Shown here piece after piece: positions 1-7,296 of a stretch of 64,000 nt of DNA; the first letter of the stretch is position 1, and each line of letters begins with the position of its first letter. The position numbers were made by a program, and so were the translations under genes. This DNA comes from an uncultured Alphaproteobacteria bacterium. Its GTDB lineage: Bacteria > Pseudomonadota > Alphaproteobacteria > Methylaequorales > Methylaequoraceae. The DNA lies in contig CACAYF010000007.1 of assembly GCA_902536655.1 (NCBI GenBank), positions 1-64,000 on the forward strand. Direction: 5' to 3'. The notes beneath the pieces are model-generated. The model was not told the origin of the DNA. It ran no database searches and saw only the letters and a program-made list of their open reading frames with translations.

Positions 1-11
1 TATAAATTAGT

Positions 12-704
12 TTATTCTTTTAAACAATCTATTTCTTCTGGACTCACTGACGTTAATACAACAGATGCAGAGTGTTTAGAAACTAACTCACATATTTTTT
101 TCTTAGAATTAACTGTAAATAAAAAGATTTGATTAGATTTAAAATATTTCTGAATAATATGAAAACTGTCAATTGAAACACTTACATACTCAAATTTTAA
201 AAAATTAGTTAAATAGCTCATTAATGATAAATAAATTTTATTTTTGAATACAATTGGGATATTGAAAATAATATTAATTTTTTCGCTTTGTAAAAATTTA
301 AGTTTTAAAAAATTTTGACTCTCAATAAATATTTCATTTTTATAACCAATTTGTTTTAACCTTTCTTTTAACTTTACAAGATTTGAAAACGGAATATCAG
401 ACAGATTTTTAAAATCTAACCATATTTTTTTATCACTTATTAAAAATATATCCTTTAAAGTTGGTAATGAATTATTTAATGGTAAATCATGTGTAATAAA
501 AAATTTATTATGTTGTTTGCTAAAAAAAATATCTATTTCTACACCATTCCACCTTTTATCATCAATTTTTGAAAAGATATCTCCAATATTATTGGAATAA
601 TTTTGGCCTCTATGTAACCATAATTCTGTATTATGAATTTTGTCAGCATATACCTTTACATCGTAAAAAAATAATATTAAAATAAAAGTAATTTTTTTTA
701 ACAT
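12..704 (-). CDS. GDPD-like periplasmic phosphodiesterase
   Basis: Likely hydrolyses glycerophosphodiesters or a related phosphodiester outside the cytoplasm. Residues 1-20 look like a signal peptide ending VYA|DK. The glycerophosphodiester phosphodiesterase catalytic set is visible in order: His31-Arg32 (LHRG), Glu56 and Asp58 (GVEIDIFF) and His72 (FITHD). At 230 aa it is near the minimum for this TIM-barrel family and the C-terminal half is weakly conserved by eye. Its ATG directly follows the stop codon of the upstream phosphoethanolamine-transferase-like gene, so the two are probably co-translated. Substrate unknown; the pairing with a lipid head-group transferase suggests envelope lipid turnover, which is inference. 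Confidence 0.72.
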   Translation of the reverse strand: MLKKITFILILFFYDVKVYADKIHNTELWLHRGQNYSNNIGDIFSKIDDKRWNGVEIDIFFSKQHNKFFITHDLPLNNSLPTLKDIFLISDKKIWLDFKNLSDIPFSNLVKLKERLKQIGYKNEIFIESQNFLKLKFLQSEKINIIFNIPIVFKNKIYLSLMSYLTNFLKFEYVSVSIDSFHIIQKYFKSNQIFLFTVNSKKKICELVSKHSASVVLTSVSPEEIDCLKE

Positions 705-2174
705 TTATTTTAATGTTTTATATTTAATTTGCTTGTTTAATCGTTTATTCAGATTACCATAAAATAATTTATTTTTTTTATTAATATTTGTTTCATTAGT
801 ATAGCCCATTTTATCTACTATAAAGTCGTATAAATGAAGATTACTTACAACATCAATAGGTTTATTTTTATTATTGATATAATATAAAAGAGGTATTTCC
901 CACTCCTGAATCTGTGGATTATTAGAATTACAGTGCGTAAGATTTTTTTTTTTTAATAACTGTCCATGATCAGATAGATAAATTATATCGCTTTCTTTTT
1001 TTAATTTTGATAAAAGATCCTTCAAAAAGTTAATGCTATTCTCTTTAATACTATAAGTATAAATCAAGTTTGCATCACTATTTTTTTTAAGATTAAACTT
1101 TTTTAGATCAATCTTATCAGAATAAGGAAAATGAGAGCCATTTTTTATTACAACAATAAACTGATTGTTATCTTTTGCAGCAACTTCAATTAATTTGTCT
1201 AATAATACTTTGTCTCTATCTTTATTTTTTATATGACTAAAAAAATACTTTTCGTCAATATTTGCAATCTCTTTTATATTTTGTAAATATTGATAATTTC
1301 CAGGTCTCTCTTGAGCTGAAAAATATAAAGTTCTATATTTAGCTTCTTTAGCTTGTAACCATAAACTTTTTCTTAGTACAATATTATCTTCAGCAACCTC
1401 TATTCCGTTCATTAATCCAAAAACAGCTTGGGCACTGCAATTATGAATAGAGTAAAATTTCTGTAAATGTTTGAAATATTTATTATTATCTTTTTCAATT
1501 TTTTTTGCTTTAACAAAATATTCAAACGAGACACTTTCATCAATTATAAGGATTATATTTTTTTTTTTTTTATTAATATTAAAAGTAAGTTTTTGTCTTG
1601 AAAGTTCAAAATTTTTACTATAAAAAATTAAGGGTAATGGAATCAAAGCTTGAAGTTGTGAGGGTAAGCCTTGGGTTGCAAATCCGCCTCTTGAAAAAGA
1701 AATTGAAAAAAGGGCAAAGAAAAATGCTAATGAAAAATAAATTTGTTTCTTATCAAAAAATTTAAAACCTCTGATCCCATTCACAATTAAACAAAAACCA
1801 AAAAAAAAGATCGAGAGGTTTGAAAAAAAATCCTTTCTATAATTTATTACTAAATCATAAAAAGAACTTTTATTCAGTATTGCAATCTCAATATCGTTAA
1901 TATTTATAATATTACCTGAGATGTCAAAAAAGAACTGACTAGCAAAACTTGATGTGAGGAAAATTAAACCTGTGGATACCCTTATGTAAGTGTTTTTAAG
2001 TGACGCAAATATTAAGAAAGATAAAAAAAAAAGAACTGTCACAGATAAAAAAAATAGGAGTTTAATTATACTATTATGACCAATATCAATAAAAAGAGTT
2101 TCATGTAAATTTTTATTGCTTACAAAAAAGTAAACAATAAGAAGAACTACAAGAATGTATTTATTCTTTAACAT
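705..2174 (-). CDS. Membrane phosphoethanolamine-transferase-like (alkaline phosphatase superfamily) protein
   Basis: Predicted inner-membrane head-group transferase of the EptA/CptA type. Residues 1-185 hold about five hydrophobic segments; a periplasmic catalytic domain follows from about 205. Metal-site motifs are visible: IIDES (Asp212-Glu213), NGSHFPY (His348) and YLSDHG (Asp402-His403). The nucleophile position, Thr in the EptA/MCR pattern CGTxTA, appears here as Ser247 in NCSAQAVFG. A run of 14 A (coding strand) encodes the Lys stretch joining the membrane and catalytic parts. The gene abuts the GDPD-like gene. The acceptor (lipid A, polysaccharide or another lipid) cannot be told; a phosphoglycerol transferase is the alternative. 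Confidence 0.68.
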   Translation of the reverse strand: MLKNKYILVVLLIVYFFVSNKNLHETLFIDIGHNSIIKLLFFLSVTVLFFLSFLIFASLKNTYIRVSTGLIFLTSSFASQFFFDISGNIININDIEIAILNKSSFYDLVINYRKDFFSNLSIFFFGFCLIVNGIRGFKFFDKKQIYFSLAFFFALFSISFSRGGFATQGLPSQLQALIPLPLIFYSKNFELSRQKLTFNINKKKKNIILIIDESVSFEYFVKAKKIEKDNNKYFKHLQKFYSIHNCSAQAVFGLMNGIEVAEDNIVLRKSLWLQAKEAKYRTLYFSAQERPGNYQYLQNIKEIANIDEKYFFSHIKNKDRDKVLLDKLIEVAAKDNNQFIVVIKNGSHFPYSDKIDLKKFNLKKNSDANLIYTYSIKENSINFLKDLLSKLKKESDIIYLSDHGQLLKKKNLTHCNSNNPQIQEWEIPLLYYINNKNKPIDVVSNLHLYDFIVDKMGYTNETNINKKNKLFYGNLNKRLNKQIKYKTLK

Positions 2175-2553
2175 TAATATTATTTTACAGAAAATTTATG
2201 TAGCTGTAAGTTGTTATTAGTATTTTTTAAATTTAATTTTTATGAATTATTATATCTCTGCTCTTTTTTTTATAACAAAGAAATATATCAAAAAATAATA
2301 ATTATTATTAGTGGACACAATGTCAAAGAATAATTTTGGGCATAGTGAATTAACAAATACCGAGGTGTAATGTAATGCTTATGATTGTTAATTAGTTACG
2401 TCTACCAATTCTTTACAGTAACTTTTTTATATTAATTTTTAAATAGAATCTGATTTCTTTTAAAATTTTCATGCCATATTTATTAGAATTAATAATGTTT
2501 ATTAATCAGATTAAACTTTTTAAATTAAATGAGAATAATGATAAGTTTAATTT
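2175..2553. other. Long intergenic gap without a recognised gene
   Basis: About 380 bp of very AT-rich sequence between divergently transcribed genes, the longest non-coding gap in the window. It must hold the promoters for the minus-strand phosphotransferase/GDPD pair and the plus-strand YqaA-like gene. A short open frame (ATG at 2320, stop at 2368-2370, reading MSKNNFGHSELTNTEV) is the only coding-like segment I could find. I recognise no tRNA, riboswitch or terminator. It may be a decayed locus. Confidence 0.5.
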
Positions 2554-3144
2554 GTGAAACAAACAATTTTAGTTTTTTATCAGAAATTGATTAAATTCTT
2601 TAGGAGTAAAAAAAGTAATGGAATACTTTATTTTATAGCTTTTATCGAATCAATTTTTTTTCCTCTTCCTACGGATCCCTTTTTTATACCCTATATAATA
2701 TCACAAAAAAAGTTTTATAAATTAGTTTTAATTACAACGGCTTTTTCAGTACTTGGGGGAATTGTTACCTATTTAATGGGAAGCTTCTTTTACCAAGAGG
2801 TTTTGAGTTTTTTATTTGCTCAATCACCTAAAATTGTGTCCTCTATTGACAGTTTTAGTGAAAAATTTGAGGAAATTGGATACATAATAATTCTTATTGG
2901 AGGTTTTTCTCCATTTCCTTTTAAGATAACTTGTTTTGCATCAGGAATTTTAGGTATTAATTTTTTTTCTTTTTTAATTCTGTCTTTAGTATCAAGATTT
3001 TCAAGGTTTTTTCTTGTAGGCTACCTTATTTCAAATTACGGGAATAAAGCTATAAATTTAATTAAAGATAATGTAAAAAAAATAACATGGATTCTTTTAA
3101 TGTTATTAATTATTTTAATTCTTTTAAACTTTTCCGAATTTTAA
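2554..3144 (+). CDS. DedA/YqaA-family (VTT domain) membrane protein
   Basis: Polytopic inner-membrane protein of the YqaA branch of the DedA/VTT superfamily, whose members are linked to lipid flipping and envelope homeostasis. The family re-entrant-loop motifs are visible: ESIFFPLPTDPF around residues 30-42 and GGFSPFPFKITCFASG around residues 112-128. Several hydrophobic helices follow and the protein ends in a hydrophobic helix. At 196 aa it has the usual length. The start used is a GTG at 2554; no ATG lies closer to the conserved region. It stands alone, next to other envelope genes. Substrate unknown. Confidence 0.75.
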   Translation: MKQTILVFYQKLIKFFRSKKSNGILYFIAFIESIFFPLPTDPFFIPYIISQKKFYKLVLITTAFSVLGGIVTYLMGSFFYQEVLSFLFAQSPKIVSSIDSFSEKFEEIGYIIILIGGFSPFPFKITCFASGILGINFFSFLILSLVSRFSRFFLVGYLISNYGNKAINLIKDNVKKITWILLMLLIILILLNFSEF

Positions 3145-3322
3145 TGTATTTCTCAACGCAATAAAGCCAATTAGGTTTTGCTCTGTAAATAATTTTTTTT
3201 TTTTGAGATAATCTTTTTAAGGCATTCATTATTATATTTTTGGTATATTTGTTTAAAGAAGATTTACCAAAACTTATTTCGTAAAATATATAATTTTTAA
3301 TAACAATTGGTTTTAAATTATA
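3110..3322 (-). pseudogene. Possible gene remnant downstream of the FkbM gene
   Basis: A 70-codon stop-free minus-strand frame fills most of the gap after the FkbM methyltransferase and runs into the 3' end of the YqaA-like gene. It reads LKPIVIKNYIFYEISFGKSS and continues with protein-like composition, but has no start before an internal ATG at 3229. Just upstream another frame reads VAIDAHLEILRI, loosely like the DVEGxExEVL motif of FkbM proteins, so this might be the frameshifted end of a second methyltransferase. Chance is a real alternative in DNA this AT-rich, and the similarity is by eye only. Confidence 0.28.
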
Positions 3323-3403
3323 TTAATTCTTAAAATTTCTAAATGTGCATCAATAGCAACATTTTAACAAAAGAAGAATGTAAGATTTAAAATTCGTTAC
3401 TTA

Positions 3404-4123
3404 TTAGAGTGTTTCGATTTCAAACTCCACAGCTTTAAAAAAACAGGTATGGTAGTAATGCGAAATGAGCTCATATTTATTTTTATAAAGAATTTTAAAA
3501 ATTCTAGTTTTAAAAATATCTTCAGTTTTTTTTACATGAATTTCAATTGTAATAATTTTAGGTCTAAATAATTTAAAATCTGAGCCATTTAAAACTTCAA
3601 TCTCATGGCCTTCAACGTCAATATTAAGTAAATCAATTCTATTCTGGATTTTAAACTTTTTGACAACGCTTGTAAGAGTGGTTTTATTTAATTTTTGAAC
3701 GAAATAATCTTTACCAATCAATTTAGACCATTTTTCTGCCCAACTTCTTTCTAAAGTATTTAATCCAGATCCGGAGGTAAAAATGTATGAATTGACTTTA
3801 CCTTTACTTGAGGAAATAGCCATTCTAAAAGAAGAGTCGCGTCTTCTAAAAAGTTTAAAAAATTTAATATTTTTTTCATCAATATCAAAATTCAAACCGC
3901 TCCATCCTTTTTTGTACAAATTATGTGTTAAAGAACCATTTATAGGATGTAAAGCTCCAACATCAATGTAAAAACCTTTGTGATTTTTGAATATTTTATT
4001 TAAAAGAACATCTTCGCCAGTTGCACCATATGACTTAAAAAAAGAAAACTTATATTTTACAAATCTATAAATGTGATAAAAAAATAGATTTTTGATATAT
4101 TTCTCTTTAAAGTTTTTTATCAT
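3404..4123 (-). CDS. FkbM-family SAM-dependent methyltransferase
   Basis: Putative O-methyltransferase of the FkbM family, typically acting on sugars or polysaccharide ends. The SAM-binding motif I is GFYIDVGALHP (about residues 50-60), an acidic post-motif (LNFDID) follows, and the family signature DVEGHEIEVLNG sits around residues 168-180, followed by RPKIITIEIH. At 239 aa the length is typical. It lies in the envelope-related start of the window and is divergent from dsbB across about 50 bp. The substrate cannot be deduced. A possible remnant of a related gene lies immediately downstream. Confidence 0.82.
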   Translation of the reverse strand: MIKNFKEKYIKNLFFYHIYRFVKYKFSFFKSYGATGEDVLLNKIFKNHKGFYIDVGALHPINGSLTHNLYKKGWSGLNFDIDEKNIKFFKLFRRRDSSFRMAISSSKGKVNSYIFTSGSGLNTLERSWAEKWSKLIGKDYFVQKLNKTTLTSVVKKFKIQNRIDLLNIDVEGHEIEVLNGSDFKLFRPKIITIEIHVKKTEDIFKTRIFKILYKNKYELISHYYHTCFFKAVEFEIETL

Positions 4124-4174
4124 ATATGAATTTTATAATTTAACTCCAAAACTAATCAACCAAATAAAGAAGTG

Positions 4175-4705
4175 ATGCTTTACTTATTAAAGAAAAATAA
4201 TAGAAAATATTTGATCAAGCTTGTAGAAAAATATTACTTTTTGATTGTATTTATAGCGTCTTCTTCTATTTTAATTTCTGCTTACGTTCTAGAGCTGTTT
4301 TTTAATCATCCTCCTTGCAATCTTTGTGAATACCAAAGAGTACCGTATTTCTTATTATTATTAATCTCATTGGTGTCTGTAAGAATAAAAAAAAATCAAT
4401 TAAAATTTATTGCTCTTATATGTTTTTCTTCAAGCTTTATTATTTCGGGTTTTCATTCTCTAGTTGAACGGAAACTTGTTGAATTTGATATCGGATGTAC
4501 GTCTACTGGTGGTGATATTGATAATATTGAAGATTTGAGAAATTTCCTCGAGCAAACACCATTAATTAAATGTGATGAAATATCTTTCTCAATTTTGGGT
4601 TTGTCTCTCGCAAATTTAAACTTAGTAATTTCAGCTTTACTAATTATTTTAAGTTATTATATTTTGACGAATCATGAAAACAAAACTTCAAAAAACAATA
4701 GATGA
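4175..4705 (+). CDS. dsbB: Disulfide bond formation protein DsbB
   Basis: Inner-membrane quinone-linked oxidase that re-oxidises periplasmic DsbA-type thiol oxidases. The first redox pair is in HPPCNLCEYQR after the first membrane helix. The second periplasmic Cys pair is in GCTST and LIKCDE, between the third and fourth helices. About four membrane segments are visible and the 176-aa length fits. I start at ATG 4175, 3 nt after a GTG that is in the same frame; AAGAAG upstream may serve as a weak ribosome site. TATAAT at 4134-4139 is a possible -10 element. The 3' end overlaps coq7 by 32 bp, and DsbB needs the ubiquinone that Coq7 helps to make. Confidence 0.88.
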   Translation: MLYLLKKNNRKYLIKLVEKYYFLIVFIASSSILISAYVLELFFNHPPCNLCEYQRVPYFLLLLISLVSVRIKKNQLKFIALICFSSSFIISGFHSLVERKLVEFDIGCTSTGGDIDNIEDLRNFLEQTPLIKCDEISFSILGLSLANLNLVISALLIILSYYILTNHENKTSKNNR

Positions 4706-5198
4706 GATTATAAGGGTCAACCATGCAGGAGAGTATGGGGCTCAAAGAATTTATTCTGGACAAATAAAGTTTTGTAAAAAAAAAGAGTTGAAGAAAAAAC
4801 TCGAAACAATGATTGCTGAGGAATTTGAACATTACGATTATTTTGACAAGGCAATGTTAAAAAAAAGAACCAGACCAACAGTATTAAGTCCAATTTGGCA
4901 TCATGGAGGATATTTCTTAGGTGCAGTAACGTCGCTTCTAGGAGAAAAATATGTTCACGCTTGTACAGAAGCAGTAGAGGAAGTTATTGTTGATCATTAC
5001 AATGCACAGATAAAATATTTGGAACGTCTGGGAGTGGAAAAAGAAATGCTTAAAAAAATAAAAAAATTTTGCGCCGATGAAGATGAACACAGATCATTTG
5101 CAGAACAATCTAACCGAAGTGACCAAAGTGTAAATCTTTTTAAAGGTTTTACAAAAAATTTGACTAAATTAGCTATCAGACTTTCAAAAAAAATTTAA
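4674..5198 (+). CDS. coq7: Demethoxyubiquinone hydroxylase (COQ7 family)
   Basis: Diiron-carboxylate enzyme that hydroxylates demethoxyubiquinone in the next-to-last modification of ubiquinone. The iron ligands fall in the family pattern: VNHAGEYGAQRIY near the N-terminus, EEFEHYDYF around residue 45, EEVIVDHYNAQI around residue 103 and DEDEHRSFA around residue 140. The 174-aa length is typical of the short bacterial form. It overlaps dsbB upstream, so the two are probably translated together. Its stop codon shares the palindrome TTAA with the stop of the convergent HNH gene. It implies aerobic, ubiquinone-based respiration, matching the SDH and ETF genes elsewhere in the window. Confidence 0.93.
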   Translation: MKTKLQKTIDEIIRVNHAGEYGAQRIYSGQIKFCKKKELKKKLETMIAEEFEHYDYFDKAMLKKRTRPTVLSPIWHHGGYFLGAVTSLLGEKYVHACTEAVEEVIVDHYNAQIKYLERLGVEKEMLKKIKKFCADEDEHRSFAEQSNRSDQSVNLFKGFTKNLTKLAIRLSKKI

Positions 5199-5755
5199 GG
5201 TTCAAGCTCTGAATCCCAATACAAAAAATCGTTCCAGCTTTGATGAAGGAAATTGGGAGGAAACATCCTTCCAATTTCTTTGAGTTCGAAGTTATTTGGG
5301 GTGTGTGGATTAGATTTAAGTTTAATTCCAATCTTTTTTAAAGATTTATTTCCCTTCATAGTGTTGCAAATTCTACAAGACGTTACAACATTGTCCCATG
5401 TCGTTTTACCACCTTTAGATTTGGGTATAACATGATCAAAAGTTAATTCCTCAACTTTAAAACTCTTAGAACAGTACTGACATAAAAATTTATCTCTCAA
5501 AAAAACGTTAAACCTTGTAAAGGCTGCTTTTTCTGGAAGTGGAATATAGTCTTTTAAAGACACGACGCTTGGAAGTTTAAATGATGTAGAAGGGGATCTT
5601 ACTACTTGATTGTATTCAGATACGACATTTACTCTGTCTAAAAATACAGCCTTAAGTGCATTTTTCCATGACCAAGTAGATAATGGAAAATAGCTTAATG
5701 GCTGATAATCAGCATTAAGAACAAGGGCGGGACATTTATTAGGTACTAAATTCAT
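5195..5755 (-). CDS. HNH endonuclease family protein
   Basis: Small protein with a C-terminal HNH domain: zinc-type CQYC and CRIC pairs flank the core LTFDHVIPKSKGG, followed by WDNVVTSCRICNTMKGNKSL. The N-terminus PALVLNADYQPLSYFPLSTW belongs to a widespread bacterial HNH family often annotated simply as HNH endonuclease; its cellular role is not established. I prefer the ATG at 5755 (186 aa) over the in-frame GTG at 5764. Its 3' end overlaps coq7 tail to tail by 4 bp. There is no restriction or phage context around it. Confidence 0.85.
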   Translation of the reverse strand: MNLVPNKCPALVLNADYQPLSYFPLSTWSWKNALKAVFLDRVNVVSEYNQVVRSPSTSFKLPSVVSLKDYIPLPEKAAFTRFNVFLRDKFLCQYCSKSFKVEELTFDHVIPKSKGGKTTWDNVVTSCRICNTMKGNKSLKKIGIKLKSNPHTPNNFELKEIGRMFPPNFLHQSWNDFLYWDSELEP

Positions 5756-5795
5756 AAGACTCACTTTAATACTATATTGTTAATAAACAAAGAAT

Positions 5796-6449
5796 TTAAA
5801 CTTTTAAAATTTTTTTTAAAAAATCATTTCCGAATTCTAGACCAAATCTATCAATGCCATGACCAAGGTTTTCTTGAATATGATGATCTACAGAGAAACC
5901 CATTTTTTTTAGTTTGTTATAAGAGTTTAATGAATTCTCATAATGTATAACTTCATCATCTTTGCCATGAAAAATTCTTACTGGAAATTTAGATGAAACT
6001 TGATTTTCAAACTCTTTATCTTCAAAAAGAAGTCCTGAGTAAGCTAATAAACCGGCACAACTTTTCTTTCTTTTGCATAAATGATACAAGCCCATCATCG
6101 CTCCCTGAGAAAATCCAAAAAAAGCAATTTGAGAATCAACTAAAGAATATTCTCTTTTAATATCCTCTATCAAATTGGTTAGATAAGGACCTGCTTTTTT
6201 TAAACCTTCACCAATTTTTTCAGGAGCAATTGATGTAAGATCAAACCATTGATAGGCATTTACTCCCCATTCACATTTAAAAGGTGCATTTGGAGAAATA
6301 AAAGCTGTGGATGTCAGTTCTTGTTTCCACTCCTGACCGATATTGATAAGATCTTCTCCATTCGCTCCATAGCCATGAAGGAATACGATTGCATTTTTAA
6401 CTTTATTTTCTTCTGGCAAGAGAATTTGTCCGTTAAAGTTTTCTTTCAT
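5796..6449 (-). CDS. Alpha/beta-hydrolase carboxylesterase (phospholipase/YpfH type)
   Basis: Cytoplasmic serine hydrolase of the carboxylesterase/lysophospholipase family (YpfH-like). The oxyanion region is FLHGYGANGEDL, the nucleophile elbow is GFSQGAMMG, the catalytic Asp lies in HGKDDEVIHY and the catalytic His in NLGHGID. The ORF extends to a GTG at 6503, but homology begins at MKENFNGQILLP, so I choose ATG 6449 (217 aa), which overlaps the upstream Nudix gene by 17 bp instead of 71 bp. Natural substrate unknown; family members hydrolyse short acyl esters. Confidence 0.83.
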   Translation of the reverse strand: MKENFNGQILLPEENKVKNAIVFLHGYGANGEDLINIGQEWKQELTSTAFISPNAPFKCEWGVNAYQWFDLTSIAPEKIGEGLKKAGPYLTNLIEDIKREYSLVDSQIAFFGFSQGAMMGLYHLCKRKKSCAGLLAYSGLLFEDKEFENQVSSKFPVRIFHGKDDEVIHYENSLNSYNKLKKMGFSVDHHIQENLGHGIDRFGLEFGNDFLKKILKV

Positions 6450-7296
6450 TTTTTTTAAACAATCTTTTAATTTCAACGATAACGCTTTTTGGAATAAAAT
6501 CACTTTCTTTTAATATAAAAAAATCAATCAATGGAATCACACAATTTGCTTTCAAAGAATTTGTTTCTAAAATCTTGTAAAGATTGGCAAGTTCAATTGA
6601 AAGAAAACTTTCTACATCTCCGTCTTGATTTGAAAATTTCATATCAGCACATTTTTCTAAATGATAATTAAATATAATTGCTGAATTGAAATTAGTCCTT
6701 TCATTGTGTTGATAATGAACAGTGGTACTTTTTTTAGCGCGGGAAGCTTGTTTATAATTTAACCCAGCTTCTTCAAATGCTTCCTTACAAAAATTTTGCT
6801 CAATTGATAGTTCTATTGGTTGACCACCAGCAATTAAATTATCATAAAAGCCTGGGAACTTGTCTAGTTTATAAGATCTTTTTGCAAGATGAATAATTGT
6901 TGAATTCTTGAATCTACTCCAAACATTACAATGTACTCCGTATGCTGGAAATCCAAATTTTGATAGAAACTTTCTTGCAATAATGAATTTTCTTCCACTA
7001 CAAAATTTTTTTTTGTGATCAAACTTTAGCTTTGGTTTTAAAGATTCAAAATCAAAAATTGGACAATATTCAAATTCTTTCTTACTTAGCCTAAACTGAT
7101 TTGTAAAATCAATTATTTTACTAATATTAACATGTTTACACGGAACTTTAATGTCAGGAATGCTTTGTAATGTTGAGATGTGCACCCATCCAATATTTTT
7201 ATTATTAAACTTTATTGGGGTATATTCGGAAAGATCAAAATCATTAATCTGTCTTAATATATCAATAGATAAATCTAAAGTTTTTTTTTTACTCAT
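6433..7296 (-). CDS. Nudix hydrolase with DUF4743-type N-terminal domain
   Basis: Two-part protein: an N-terminal region of the DUF4743 kind (GWVHIST and the following stretch up to about residue 130) and a Nudix domain from about 135. The Nudix box is a variant, AGGQPIELSIEQNFCKEAFEEAGL, with the EAxEEAG core intact. Relatives resemble the C-terminal half of fungal thiamine pyrophosphokinases and have been tied to removal of damaged thiamine diphosphate; that role is only inference here. It starts 1 nt before the ecm stop codon region ends and overlaps the esterase, so it probably belongs to the ecm transcript. The start codon is followed by a 10-A run. Confidence 0.78.
   Translation of the reverse strand: MSKKKTLDLSIDILRQINDFDLSEYTPIKFNNKNIGWVHISTLQSIPDIKVPCKHVNISKIIDFTNQFRLSKKEFEYCPIFDFESLKPKLKFDHKKKFCSGRKFIIARKFLSKFGFPAYGVHCNVWSRFKNSTIIHLAKRSYKLDKFPGFYDNLIAGGQPIELSIEQNFCKEAFEEAGLNYKQASRAKKSTTVHYQHNERTNFNSAIIFNYHLEKCADMKFSNQDGDVESFLSIELANLYKILETNSLKANCVIPLIDFFILKESDFIPKSVIVEIKRLFKKNERKL

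Noticed and set aside
2320-2370. A real micro-protein gene in the long spacer
   Set aside because: Only 16 residues, no membrane or lipoprotein character and no ribosome site; kept only as an observation.
5195-5755. HNH protein as part of a defence or homing system
   Set aside because: No methylase, intron, intein or defence partner lies nearby; it belongs to a common stand-alone family.
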